Assembly: GCA_016744675.1 (NCBI GenBank)
Contig: JADGDX010000012.1
Coordinates: 1 to 51,218, forward strand
Source of the DNA: Desulfuromusa sp.
Lineage (GTDB): Bacteria > Desulfobacterota > Desulfuromonadia > Desulfuromonadales > Geopsychrobacteraceae
Reading direction: 5' to 3'
Length of the DNA: 51,218 nt
Numbering within the stretch: the first letter of the stretch is position 1; every line of letters begins with the position of its first letter. Under the pieces are notes generated by a model. It had not been told where the DNA came from. It did no database searches and saw nothing but the letters and a program-made list of their open reading frames with translations. This document shows positions 1 to 8,441 of the stretch, in pieces. The translations under genes and the position numbers were made by a program.

Positions 1-1644
1 ACAAACATAGCTTGGTAAGGCCTGCGCTGTGGCAGCAAATCCGGCGCTATCACTGCGGCGTAAAGCATCAGCCAGATCGAAATCAATTTCAAGCAACTCA
101 AAAATGCCGATTCGCCCACTATATCCAGTGTGGTTACACGCAGGGCATCCTTTGCCCCTTTTAAAGGAAACAGGTTTTTCCGGCCGCTTGATACGTCCCT
201 TATAGTTACTCAGCCAACTCCGTGTACTCGGCTCAAGTGGATCTGGCCAACGGCAGCTATCACAGATTCGTCGCACCAACCGCTGCGCTAACACCGCCCG
301 CAAAGCACTCGCGACAACATACCCCTCTGTACCCATTTCAATCAAACGTAGCGCTGTACTGATCGCGTCATTGGTGTGCAATGTCGAAAGAACCAAGTGA
401 CCTGTCATCGCTGCCCTTAGGGCGATATCACTGGTTTCTTTATCACGCATCTCACCAACCATGACAATGTCGGGATCCTGCCTCAGTCCTGCGCGAAGAA
501 TACGAGCAAAATCCAGCCCTATCTTGGGGTGAACCTGAACCTGATTAATCCGCGGAAGCCTATATTCAACAGGATCTTCTACAGTAATAATCTTTTTTTC
601 TTCGCTGTTAAGCTCATTCAAAGCGCCATATAGAGTAGTCGTCTTACCACTACCGGTAGGGCCTGTGACTAGCACCAGTCCATGCGGCCGATGAAGCTGC
701 TGACGAAATCTCCCAAGGATGGCGGCTGGCATCCCGACCTGCTCTAGGTGCAAAATCCCCCCCGATTGATCAAGCAGACGCATAACCACAGACTCCCCAT
801 ATTGCAGAGGCATCGTTGAGAGACGAATATCAACACTGCGCCCCTTAATACGGACATTAAAGCGTCCATCTTGGGGAAGTCGCCGATCTGAGATATCCAA
901 GCCACAGACGAGTTTAAGTCGAGACACCAGGGCCGGAGCAATGCGTTTCTCCTTCATCACCTGTTCGTGCAGGACACCATCAACGCGTTGACGAATCCGC
1001 AAGACTTTTTCATCCGGTTCAATATGAATATCAGAAGCACCGACCTGAACGGCATCTTCAAATAAAGATTTCAACAAACGGACAACCGGTGCGTCTTCAA
1101 CGTCAGTCTCTGTCAGCAAGCGTTCGAGGTTACTGTCTCCCTGAGAAAGCTCTTCTCCAAGCTCTTCAGCAATCGTGACAATCTCGTGTGTCCGCCTGTA
1201 GACGGTATCTAGTGCTTTTAGGATTTCAGTCTCATAGACAACCGCCAAAGTGATCGGTTGCTTCAAAACTTGAGTTAATTTGTCATAAGCATAGATATCG
1301 GTCGGATCAGCTACACCGACAAGCAAACGACTCCCATCCTTGTTTAGAACAATGGCCCTAAACCTCCGAGCGACGGTTTCGGGCAACAAGCGAACGACTT
1401 CAGGCGTATAGTTATAGTGTGTCAGATCGATAAATTGCAGCTGCATCTGACTGGCAAGGAATTCATGAAATTGTCGCGAGGTCACCAACCCTAGCTCAAT
1501 CAAAGTATTCCCTAGCTTCCCGCCCGTTTTCTTTTGAGTCGCCAATGCATGCATCAACTGTTCATTCGTGATAACAGAGTTTTTGACCAGTAGGTCGCCA
1601 ATTCTGATTTTCTTTCTCGGTTCTGTCGTCGTTTCAGTGGACAT
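1..1644 (-). CDS. mshE: MSHA-type pilus extension ATPase MshE (GspE/PilB family), 3' end cut by window edge
   Basis: Cytoplasmic hexameric ATPase that drives assembly of an MSHA-type IV pilus. The frame is open from the ATG at 1644 to base 1, giving 548 residues without a stop, so only the last few residues are missing. The N-terminal MshEN region (residues 14-66) shows two 24-residue motifs separated by five residues, the c-di-GMP-binding arrangement known from V. cholerae MshE. The Walker A motif GPTGSGKTTT lies at about 630-670. Two CxxC pairs near the C-terminus (CDSC and CPAC) form the zinc site of PilB/GspE ATPases. A GAGGAG ribosome site precedes the start. It is the last gene visible in the msh operon, 26 bp after mshN. 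Confidence 0.93.
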   Translation of the reverse strand, partial: MSTETTTEPRKKIRIGDLLVKNSVITNEQLMHALATQKKTGGKLGNTLIELGLVTSRQFHEFLASQMQLQFIDLTHYNYTPEVVRLLPETVARRFRAIVLNKDGSRLLVGVADPTDIYAYDKLTQVLKQPITLAVVYETEILKALDTVYRRTHEIVTIAEELGEELSQGDSNLERLLTETDVEDAPVVRLLKSLFEDAVQVGASDIHIEPDEKVLRIRQRVDGVLHEQVMKEKRIAPALVSRLKLVCGLDISDRRLPQDGRFNVRIKGRSVDIRLSTMPLQYGESVVMRLLDQSGGILHLEQVGMPAAILGRFRQQLHRPHGLVLVTGPTGSGKTTTLYGALNELNSEEKKIITVEDPVEYRLPRINQVQVHPKIGLDFARILRAGLRQDPDIVMVGEMRDKETSDIALRAAMTGHLVLSTLHTNDAISTALRLIEMGTEGYVVASALRAVLAQRLVRRICDSCRWPDPLEPSTRSWLSNYKGRIKRPEKPVSFKRGKGCPACNHTGYSGRIGIFELLEIDFDLADALRRSDSAGFAATAQALPSYVC

Positions 1645-1670
1645 AACCACTCCTCAAATAAATATTCGAC

Positions 1671-3056
1671 TTACAATGCCTGCAAACGATCGTTCACATA
1701 GGTCCGCAATTCAGGGCTTAACCCAGAGGAAAGCAGGGCTTTCCCATAAGCTTTCCGGGATTCTTCACTGTGGCCCAACTGATCAAGAGAAACTGCCTTA
1801 CCCATCCACCAGAGACCGGCCTGGGGCCGTAATTGAAGCAAATTCTCATAAATCGTATTTGCTTCAGAAAACTGACTATTTTCCTGCATCAATGCCGCCA
1901 TCAAGGCATAATAATCGAGATCTTCCGATATATTAGGGAGCGGAGATCCCTGCAATAAAGTCAAAGCTTCGCTTTTCTTTTGCTCCTGCAACAATTGCCG
2001 CGCATAGACCTTACGTAAAGGCCAATTTCCAGGGGTCGCTGCCAAGCCTTCTTTGATTACTTCTTCGGCGCTAGCTAACTTCAATTGTCGCTGTAATATC
2101 TTAATCAACTGCAAGCGAGCACTCACAAAATCAGGGACAATTAACAGTGCCCGCCTAAAACTTTCATCGGCAGCACCAAAATTCCCCTGCTTGACCTGCT
2201 TCAAACCTGATTGATAAGCCTGCTGTTCCAAACTGACGACGGCTTTACTTTTGTTGAGTTTAGGAGACGTGTCGACTAAAGCAGCTTCAACTTCCCGAAC
2301 CTCCTTGGCCATAGAGTTGAAGGCCGGCTCAGTAGGAGCCAGGACAACAGCATCTGGCAAAGGAGTTGCTACGAAGGTAATAACCAACCGATAACGTTGG
2401 TCGTCTCCCTCAATAAGCTGTGTTTTTTCAACATACGTACGATCATGCAGATCAACCAGCAAATGCAGCTCACTTTTCTGCGGCAAGAGGCTGACTCTTT
2501 TTAACAAATCATTTTTAAATGTCGGTATTTCAAAAGCGTGTCCGATGGACATTTGTGAAAAACTGACGATCAACTGCGCTTTTTTCTCATCGTTCTGCAA
2601 CAGTTGATAACCAGGTAGAGATTCAAAAACCAAACTCAACTGTAATTGTCCAGCAGACTCAATAACATCCACCCCCAGAAGTGTCGGCTGTCGCTCCCTT
2701 GCAACCTGAACCTTATCTTGAACGGCAGGATCAATGCCCTTCTTTGTCTCAACAGAAAGAGTCTCATGAGCTCCCTTCTCACTCTCGGCTCCTGCATCTT
2801 GGGCCTCAACAAGAGAAGCTGACAAAGAAGATCCATTGAACGGCTCAGATGAATCCGAAGACAACAGTCGTGGTGAAAAAGTGACCCAACCCCAAACAAG
2901 CCCTGCCAACAGCACACCAACGCCGCCAAAAACAGCAAGCCTTTTCACAGAGGTTTTCTTTTCGGAAACAATTTGAGCTTCATGATCAGTTATTTTAGCG
3001 CTGCTCCGGCCCTCTCTATTCTCCAAATCGCGCAACATATCATTGATAAGGCTCAC
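1671..3056 (-). CDS. mshN: MshN-like TPR membrane protein of the MSHA pilus
   Basis: Inner-membrane pilus biogenesis protein with a short cytoplasmic N-terminus, one membrane span and a TPR-rich periplasmic C-terminus. I place the start at the GTG at 3056, giving 461 residues. This yields the family-typical opening (M)SLINDMLRDLENR and a GTGA overlap with the stop of mshM; the longer frame from 3071 would add only five atypical residues. A hydrophobic segment lies near residues 38-58. The central part is low in complexity, and the last roughly 190 residues are helical TPR-like repeats. The exact role of MshN is poorly known. Gene order (mshM-mshN-mshE) matches the Vibrio/Shewanella clusters. 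Confidence 0.85.
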   Translation of the reverse strand: MSLINDMLRDLENREGRSSAKITDHEAQIVSEKKTSVKRLAVFGGVGVLLAGLVWGWVTFSPRLLSSDSSEPFNGSSLSASLVEAQDAGAESEKGAHETLSVETKKGIDPAVQDKVQVARERQPTLLGVDVIESAGQLQLSLVFESLPGYQLLQNDEKKAQLIVSFSQMSIGHAFEIPTFKNDLLKRVSLLPQKSELHLLVDLHDRTYVEKTQLIEGDDQRYRLVITFVATPLPDAVVLAPTEPAFNSMAKEVREVEAALVDTSPKLNKSKAVVSLEQQAYQSGLKQVKQGNFGAADESFRRALLIVPDFVSARLQLIKILQRQLKLASAEEVIKEGLAATPGNWPLRKVYARQLLQEQKKSEALTLLQGSPLPNISEDLDYYALMAALMQENSQFSEANTIYENLLQLRPQAGLWWMGKAVSLDQLGHSEESRKAYGKALLSSGLSPELRTYVNDRLQAL

Positions 3057-3973
3057 TTCAAGACCCCCCAAGTCAACAAAGTCACGGCGGCAATAGCAAG
3101 CATAAAACTAAACTCCAATATGCAGCGAGAGAAGGTTCTTCCACCTTTCAAACTCACCCCGTCAGTATCTTTAATAGCCGCTGTCATCATTTTACGATCA
3201 ACCGTTTTGATCCCCTTACCAAAAGAAGCAAGCAAAGCCTTGTGAGCAAGAAGATTAATTAAACGAGGGACTCCACGACTGGCTTTGCACAACAACCGTA
3301 CGGCAGCAGGACTAAACAGATCTGTCCCCCGATAACTCCCCCGATAACCGGCTACCTGCAGCCGATGATTCAGATAAGCCGACAATTCACTGCGGTGCAA
3401 AGTCGTCAAAATATAAGAGAATGTAATGCGTTGACGGAGTTGGCGTAACTGAGTTTCAGCGAGACGCTGCTCAAATTCAGGTTGAGCAAAAAAGAAGATA
3501 TGAAGGAGTTTTTCCTTTTCAGTTTCAAGATTGCTGAGTAACCGTAATGCTTCGAGGCTACGGTGTGGCATAACTTGAGCCTCATCAATAAGAACAACCA
3601 GCGGTCGCTGATTTTGCTTCAAACGAACTAATTCAGCAAAGATCCCCTGATGTAACTGCTGTACTGTTGCATCTTCTGGCAGACCTAACTCAAGATCATG
3701 GCTGATGGCCTGATAAAGTTCCAGAGGAGTTAAAAGCGGATTAGGCAAATAGACAACAGCACATTCATCCTGTAACAATTTTAGCAGTTGTCGACAGAGT
3801 AAAGTTTTTCCTGTTCCAACTTCTCCAGTAACACGGACAAAACCCTCACCGTTACGCAGCGCCACCAACAGAACATTTAAAGCTTCCTGATGGCCACGAT
3901 AACGATAAAAATATTCGGTGTCTGGAGTTAGGGAAAAAGGTTTTTCCCGTAATCCAAAGAACTGTTCATACAT
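3053..3973 (-). CDS. mshM: MshM, ExeA/GspA-type AAA ATPase
   Basis: AAA ATPase of the ExeA/GspA family, 306 residues, thought to help insert or assemble the secretin through peptidoglycan. The family signature MYEQFFGLREKPFSLTPD opens the protein. Walker A is GEVGTGKT at residues 50-57 and Walker B is LVVLIDEAQ near 124-132. One hydrophobic helix close to the C-terminus (about residues 287-305) would anchor it in the inner membrane. No periplasmic peptidoglycan-binding domain follows, unlike the longer ExeA. It lies 18 bp after mshL and overlaps mshN by 4 nt, so it is translationally coupled. Confidence 0.9.
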   Translation of the reverse strand: MYEQFFGLREKPFSLTPDTEYFYRYRGHQEALNVLLVALRNGEGFVRVTGEVGTGKTLLCRQLLKLLQDECAVVYLPNPLLTPLELYQAISHDLELGLPEDATVQQLHQGIFAELVRLKQNQRPLVVLIDEAQVMPHRSLEALRLLSNLETEKEKLLHIFFFAQPEFEQRLAETQLRQLRQRITFSYILTTLHRSELSAYLNHRLQVAGYRGSYRGTDLFSPAAVRLLCKASRGVPRLINLLAHKALLASFGKGIKTVDRKMMTAAIKDTDGVSLKGGRTFSRCILEFSFMLAIAAVTLLTWGVLK

Positions 3974-3991
3974 AAGACCTTACCTGCATCA

Positions 3992-5701
3992 CTAAAAATG
4001 GCGCCAGTTCTGCTGGAATTTGGGTGCAATCTTTTCAACCCTCTGACGTGAAGCATCAAGACTGTCTTGCCAGTCTCCTGGACTCCCTATCACCTGAGGT
4101 CGGAGAAGTATCACCAGTTCACTTTTGCTAGAGCTTGCTTTTGTGTGACGAAACAGTGCCCCAAGTCCCGGAATTTTGCTTAAGAAAGGAACACCAGCTT
4201 CATCCTTGAGTGTCTTTTCCTGCATCAATCCGCCAATAACCACCAACTGTCCACTCCTCGCCCTGATCACGCTATCTGATTCCCGTACCGTACTGTAGGC
4301 CAGAGGGATATTTTGAGTCGTCCCGAAAGCATCAATGACTTTATTCTGATCAATAACCTCACTGACCGTTGGGTGGATATGCAGCGTTACTTGCCCTTGA
4401 GCATCAATCTGCGGTGTTACATCGAGAGCAATCCCCGAAAAGAAAGGAGTCAACGTAATATCATTTGAGTTTGTCGTTGTTGCACCGCTGCTTGTTTCAC
4501 TTGAGATATCGGTGACATAAAACTCATCAGAACCTACCTTGATCACAGCTTTTTGATTATTAATTGTTGAAATTCTGGGGCTGGATAATACCTGAACATC
4601 CCCTTGGCTTTCGAGCATCTCAACAAAGCCTTGAAAATCGTTGAAATTCAAAGCCATACTAAAAACACCACCAAATGCCAGAGCATCAACACTTTGCGCT
4701 AGCAGTTGCCCTGAAGCCAGATCAATCGAGGACCCCTTACTAGAAGAGATTCCTGTATCAAGGACAGAACCGCCCCCTATTTGACTGGCCAAAATCCCCT
4801 TACCACTCTGAGCTTCTCCCAGTGCGGACCAGTTAATCCCGGTCTGAAAACCATCTGCCAACCTGACTTCAATGACTTTTGCTTCTATGACAACTTGGCG
4901 CTGAATATTTTTTTCAATATTCCGCAAATAGCCGTCAACAGTATTCAACTCATCCGGCATCGCGACCACGACCACGATCCCTGCCTGAGGCTGAACAATG
5001 ACTTTACGCCCTTCATCTGTCCCTATCAGACTTTTAATTGCCGTATCCAACTCGGTCCAGAAGTCAGCCGATGTCTCAGTGTCAATTTGACTTCCTGATG
5101 TTGTCCCGCTCCCAGTTGTCTCAGTATCGCTGCTACTATCTGTTCCTTCAATCTGACTAACCTGACCTGAACTGATGCGAGTCTGAGAGCTACCAGTCCG
5201 CACAAGGTTGAGGTAGTTCACATGGAATGTCCGAGTTTGCAACCCAGCAGGCATAACCTGATAGGTGTTTCCCGTTTTATAATATGAATAGCCATAAACG
5301 TTATGAACAACTTGAAGGACTTCTTCGATCGTCGTATGTTTGAAATCGACTGTAATTTCGCCGTCAACTTCGGGATGAACGACCATGTTGACAGGACTTC
5401 CTTCGACGAGACTCATGAAGAATTCACGTGCCGAAACCTTACTTGCAGCGATATCAAAATAAGCCTCAGGCTCTGCTTCCGCCACAACAATTGGGTCAGG
5501 GAGTGCAGAAACAAGTGCCGAACGAACTTCTGTTGGAAGTGCAGGTGCGGCCTTTACTGCAGGAGCACTTTGCTCACTCAAGGTGAGATCGATGGCCGCT
5601 TGAGGAGTCCCACCTCGTGGATGAGGAGCACATCCGGAGAAAACCAGTAGGCACAGAACAACAGAGAAGATCCCCTGCAATCTATAGATTAGGTTCTTCA
5701 T
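3992..5701 (-). CDS. mshL: MshL outer-membrane secretin lipoprotein
   Basis: Secretin that forms the outer-membrane channel for the pilus, 569 residues. A lipoprotein signal peptide ends in the lipobox VFSGC near residue 24. An STN/secretin N domain follows (about residues 85-150, including FKHTTIEEVLQVV). A Ser/Thr/Gly-rich linker spans about 170-210, and the C-terminal secretin domain contains the family-typical VIGGLMQE and VPFLSKIPGLGALF segments. The ATG at 5701 overlaps the TAA of mshK by one base. It belongs to the PilQ/GspD/MshL superfamily, and gene order supports MshL. Confidence 0.93.
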   Translation of the reverse strand: MKNLIYRLQGIFSVVLCLLVFSGCAPHPRGGTPQAAIDLTLSEQSAPAVKAAPALPTEVRSALVSALPDPIVVAEAEPEAYFDIAASKVSAREFFMSLVEGSPVNMVVHPEVDGEITVDFKHTTIEEVLQVVHNVYGYSYYKTGNTYQVMPAGLQTRTFHVNYLNLVRTGSSQTRISSGQVSQIEGTDSSSDTETTGSGTTSGSQIDTETSADFWTELDTAIKSLIGTDEGRKVIVQPQAGIVVVVAMPDELNTVDGYLRNIEKNIQRQVVIEAKVIEVRLADGFQTGINWSALGEAQSGKGILASQIGGGSVLDTGISSSKGSSIDLASGQLLAQSVDALAFGGVFSMALNFNDFQGFVEMLESQGDVQVLSSPRISTINNQKAVIKVGSDEFYVTDISSETSSGATTTNSNDITLTPFFSGIALDVTPQIDAQGQVTLHIHPTVSEVIDQNKVIDAFGTTQNIPLAYSTVRESDSVIRARSGQLVVIGGLMQEKTLKDEAGVPFLSKIPGLGALFRHTKASSSKSELVILLRPQVIGSPGDWQDSLDASRQRVEKIAPKFQQNWRHF

Positions 5702-6078
5702 TACGGCATGTTCCCTTTCATAGTCACTTTATCTGTCGATATCTTCTTTAATCCAATTCCAGCCATCTGCAGAACAACAGTCCTGCTTTCCCTCTTCAAA
5801 ACGACCTTATCTCGATCAACTTGAACAAGTTTATAACCTTCTAGTTTATCTCCAACCCGCAAAGACACATCATTGATCACGGCAACAGAACGGTCCGAAG
5901 AAACGAGAACGGCCGAAAGGATCCAATCTTTCGTTTTGTCCTGATCTGCGGATGATTCTGCCTTCCCAACCGGGCGAATGTAGCGTTCAGGGCGCATCGG
6001 GTCTAATAATGTCCCAGCAGAAGCGCAGCACAGACCGGATGAAAATATCAGTAAAGCGATTATCAACAACCTAACCAC
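5701..6078 (-). CDS. mshK: MshK-like periplasmic protein (PilP-like role)
   Basis: Small exported protein of 125 residues. A hydrophobic signal segment covers about residues 3-20 and is followed by the DPMRPERY motif seen in MshK proteins. The second half (residues 50-115) looks like a compact beta domain, comparable to the HR/PilP domain that connects inner-membrane subunits to the secretin. It overlaps mshJ by 8 nt and mshL by 1 nt. Sequence conservation is weak, so the assignment leans on position in the operon and the signal peptide. Confidence 0.75.
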   Translation of the reverse strand: MVRLLIIALLIFSSGLCCASAGTLLDPMRPERYIRPVGKAESSADQDKTKDWILSAVLVSSDRSVAVINDVSLRVGDKLEGYKLVQVDRDKVVLKRESRTVVLQMAGIGLKKISTDKVTMKGNMP

Positions 6079-6733
6079 CGATCCACCCCTCCTCTAAACT
6101 CAAAGTGTAAACCTGAAAAGAAATCGTTGTTTCAGGGTACTCCTGTGTCGCTATGACAACTTCTTCCCACACCATAGAACGTTCAAGTTTCTGAAGTTTC
6201 TGTAAATACTTAAGGGTCGTCAGGTAATCGCCCGAAAAACTCATCCGTAGTCGATGACGAAAGAGAGGAGGAATTTCAGCCTGCGCATCCTCTTTTGTTT
6301 TGTTGACTGCCACTCTCTCTGAAGGAAGATTTTCTAGACTCAACAGCTTCAACGCCTTCTGCTGCGACAAAAGATCCTTTAACAGCTCAGGCATCTCTTG
6401 CGGTGAAATCAAATCAACAACACTTGCCTCAAACTCCTGCTTCAAAGACTGTAGTTCTTTCTCCAAAGCCTCATAAAGAATGCGACTCTCAACATTTGGA
6501 TCATTTTTTGAACGATCCATAATAGCGGACTCTGTCGCTTTTGATTCCAGAAGAGTCACTCTCTGAGCCTCTATTTGGCGGCGTAGCTTCGTATTTTGTT
6601 CACGCCAGGGCTGAAAGAGGAGCAAAGAGGTAAATGCCACCAAAACCAACACAGTTGCGCCCAACAGAACAATACGTTCACGCAAAGTGCATTGATTAAA
6701 GCGTTCTAGAGGTGTTGGGGATTCTTTTCCCAT
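6071..6733 (-). CDS. mshJ: MshJ, PilO-like inner-membrane protein
   Basis: Bitopic inner-membrane protein of 220 residues. It has a short cytoplasmic N-terminus, a membrane span at about residues 19-40, a coiled-coil stretch to about 110 and a ferredoxin-like periplasmic domain at the end. This is the architecture of PilO/GspM/MshJ subunits of the alignment subcomplex. The start overlaps the stop of the PilN-like gene by one base (TAATG), which points to obligate coupling. It would heterodimerise with the PilN-like partner encoded just upstream. Confidence 0.82.
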   Translation of the reverse strand: MGKESPTPLERFNQCTLRERIVLLGATVLVLVAFTSLLLFQPWREQNTKLRRQIEAQRVTLLESKATESAIMDRSKNDPNVESRILYEALEKELQSLKQEFEASVVDLISPQEMPELLKDLLSQQKALKLLSLENLPSERVAVNKTKEDAQAEIPPLFRHRLRMSFSGDYLTTLKYLQKLQKLERSMVWEEVVIATQEYPETTISFQVYTLSLEEGWIGG

Positions 6734-7338
6734 TACCGCATAACCTTTTCTTTGGAATCGAGATTAAAATCAACCTGATCAGCATTTTCTTCTAAACGAT
6801 TCAATGCCAACCGAGAAAAAACCTGCCCACTAAATATTTTCTTTTCTCCCAACAACTGGAGGTATTCTGGAATTTGTTGGGCTAGGATTGCACTCCCTGA
6901 AAGCTGAACATCACGACCACCATTAAGTAGGCTGATGCGGCGCAACCAAACCCCCTTGGAACGATGTCGGGCCAAACCATCCAATGTTTCAAGAATTGAT
7001 TGATTGTTCCCAAGATTCTGACCCGAAAAAAACTCCATCACATCCCGCTGTCCCTCAAGCTTTTTTTCCAGACTGTCAATTTTACGCAAGAGTAATCCAC
7101 TTGGCATAGGTACAGGAAAAAGAGCCTCTAATTCGAGGATATTGTCAGTAACAACCTGCTGCTGCTGATCCAGCTCAGCTGATTCAGTTTGCAGATCATC
7201 CTTCGTTTTAGCAATAAATGCTCCGATAAGGAGCAAACAAATCAACAAAGCCCCCAGTATCCACAGGGCCTGTTTCGCCTGCAGAGGTTCAGACTTCTTG
7301 ATAAGTACAGTTTGATATAAATTTATCTGTTGGTACAT
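6733..7338 (-). CDS. PilN-like MSHA biogenesis protein (MshI2-type)
   Basis: Bitopic membrane protein of 201 residues opening with MYQQINLYQ, characteristic of the PilN/GspL-C family. A membrane span lies at about residues 25-45, a coiled coil at about 48-110, and a small alpha/beta domain ends the protein. In many MSHA clusters the PilM-like and PilN-like parts are separate genes as here; the PilN part is often called MshI2. It overlaps both neighbours by one base (TAATG junctions at 6733 and 7338). Confidence 0.8.
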   Translation of the reverse strand: MYQQINLYQTVLIKKSEPLQAKQALWILGALLICLLLIGAFIAKTKDDLQTESAELDQQQQVVTDNILELEALFPVPMPSGLLLRKIDSLEKKLEGQRDVMEFFSGQNLGNNQSILETLDGLARHRSKGVWLRRISLLNGGRDVQLSGSAILAQQIPEYLQLLGEKKIFSGQVFSRLALNRLEENADQVDFNLDSKEKVMR

Positions 7339-8279
7339 TACATATCCCGCCTCAGAGCACCGCCGATTGCCAATAGGTGACGGTTCAAGGCAATCTGATC
7401 ACTATCTTCAGGAACCCGCAGCACATCATCAAAAGACAGCGCTTCAACATTAACAGTTAAAGAATCATCCAAATAACTTGCAAAAGTCGGTATATTCTTT
7501 TGAGTCTGCGCTACCAATAGACGAGACACCTGCGGCAAATGAAAAGTACTTTCACAGAAATCAAGAGACCTCTGGACCTCTAAGACGATCGTGTCGAGCT
7601 GCTCTGTCAAGGCCTCAAGATCATCTTCAGCAAAAGGGATCAGGTGATCCATTCCGCTATTGAGGAGTCTCAAGAGATACAAAGTCTCATCCCGGACAAT
7701 CGCTAGCAAGCCGTTGCGCTCGAGAAGGAGAAGAATGGCAACACCTCGTTCGTCTTGTTTAAATAGCTGGCATATATTGCGTAGCGCAAAATCTGGGATA
7801 TCAATGGTATCCAAGGCAAGGTCGCTCTTCTCAACGAGCTTAACGTGCCCTTCCAATGCTTGCTTTTGCGCGGCGATAACATATGTCAGTGGTTTTTTCT
7901 CACTGCCAAAGGGCGCCACATCATAAAGATCAACAACAGCATCTTCAGGGGGATAATCGATCTGTTCACGAATCTGCCAGCGCACTGCTTCATGGCGCTC
8001 TTCATCGGGAAGGTCAGGCATTTCTATGTGCATCTGTTGATAGGAATCGACAGGAAGGACAACGACACAACGTGCGTTTTCAACGCTATGCTCACGGACT
8101 TGCTGAGAAACGATCTGTTGACAATCAGTAGATGCATTACATGCGATATAATCTGAAAACTTAAGGACAGGGTCACCCGAAGAGTCAGTCTCAACCGCAG
8201 CAATACTAACGCCACCAGGGTCTTGACACACAGCAACGGTCACACCGGTTGTATCGCTTTTTCTGTTAAAAAAACCCAG
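7338..8279 (-). CDS. mshI: MshI, PilM-like actin-fold protein with probable CTG start
   Basis: Cytoplasmic PilM/GspL-N-like protein with an actin/FtsA-type fold, expected to dock onto the PilN-like protein's N-terminus. The first ATG/GTG/TTG option is the GTG at 8243, which has no ribosome site and removes the start of the first beta strand. Twelve codons upstream, a CTG at 8277-8279 lies 5 nt after a perfect GGGGAGG (8285-8291). It yields MGFFNRKSDTTG, a family-like N-terminus, and the next in-frame stop is only six codons upstream of the CTG. I therefore call a CTG start (313 residues), and the shorter GTG product (301) is the alternative. It is the first gene of the operon. Confidence 0.8.
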   Translation of the reverse strand: MGFFNRKSDTTGVTVAVCQDPGGVSIAAVETDSSGDPVLKFSDYIACNASTDCQQIVSQQVREHSVENARCVVVLPVDSYQQMHIEMPDLPDEERHEAVRWQIREQIDYPPEDAVVDLYDVAPFGSEKKPLTYVIAAQKQALEGHVKLVEKSDLALDTIDIPDFALRNICQLFKQDERGVAILLLLERNGLLAIVRDETLYLLRLLNSGMDHLIPFAEDDLEALTEQLDTIVLEVQRSLDFCESTFHLPQVSRLLVAQTQKNIPTFASYLDDSLTVNVEALSFDDVLRVPEDSDQIALNRHLLAIGGALRRDM

Positions 8280-8284
8280 ACCAG

Positions 8285-8291
8285 CCTCCCC
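8285..8291 (-). promoter_or_regulatory. Strong Shine-Dalgarno site deciding the mshI start
   Basis: The minus strand reads GGGGAGG, ending 5 nt before the CTG at 8279. No comparable site precedes the GTG at 8243. This decides the start of mshI. Confidence 0.7.
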
Positions 8292-8331
8292 TTAAGAAAG
8301 ATTTACTGTGAATTTATTAATAATGTAGCGA

Positions 8332-8360
8332 ATTAAACCTTATTATAGGTTAATAATCAA
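8332..8360 (-). promoter_or_regulatory. Candidate promoter of the msh operon
   Basis: On the minus strand TTGATT (8355-8360) is followed after 17 bp by TTTAAT (8332-8337), about 50 bp before the mshI start and just past the peroxiredoxin terminator. Both boxes deviate from consensus and the region is AT-rich, so this is tentative. Confidence 0.3.
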
Positions 8361-8361
8361 C

Positions 8362-8387
8362 AAAAAAAGGCAGCCGAAGCTGCCTTT
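8362..8387 (-). terminator. Rho-independent terminator after the peroxiredoxin gene
   Basis: On the minus strand a 6-bp GC-rich stem (GGCAGC/GCTGCC) closes a TTCG tetraloop and is followed by seven T. It lies 55 bp past the peroxiredoxin stop and separates it from the msh operon. Confidence 0.88.
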
Positions 8388-8441
8388 CCTCACTAACATA
8401 ATTATCATAACCTACCGTAACTGTAATTCTTTGTCGTACTT

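Noticed and set aside
1568-1936. A 122-residue plus-strand frame across the mshN-mshE junction
   Set aside because: Antisense to two well-supported msh genes, with no recognisable domain.
8342-8347. A perfect TATAAT on the minus strand upstream of mshI
   Set aside because: No acceptable -35 box lies 15-19 bp upstream; that position falls in the peroxiredoxin terminator. The less perfect TTGATT-17-TTTAAT pair was preferred.
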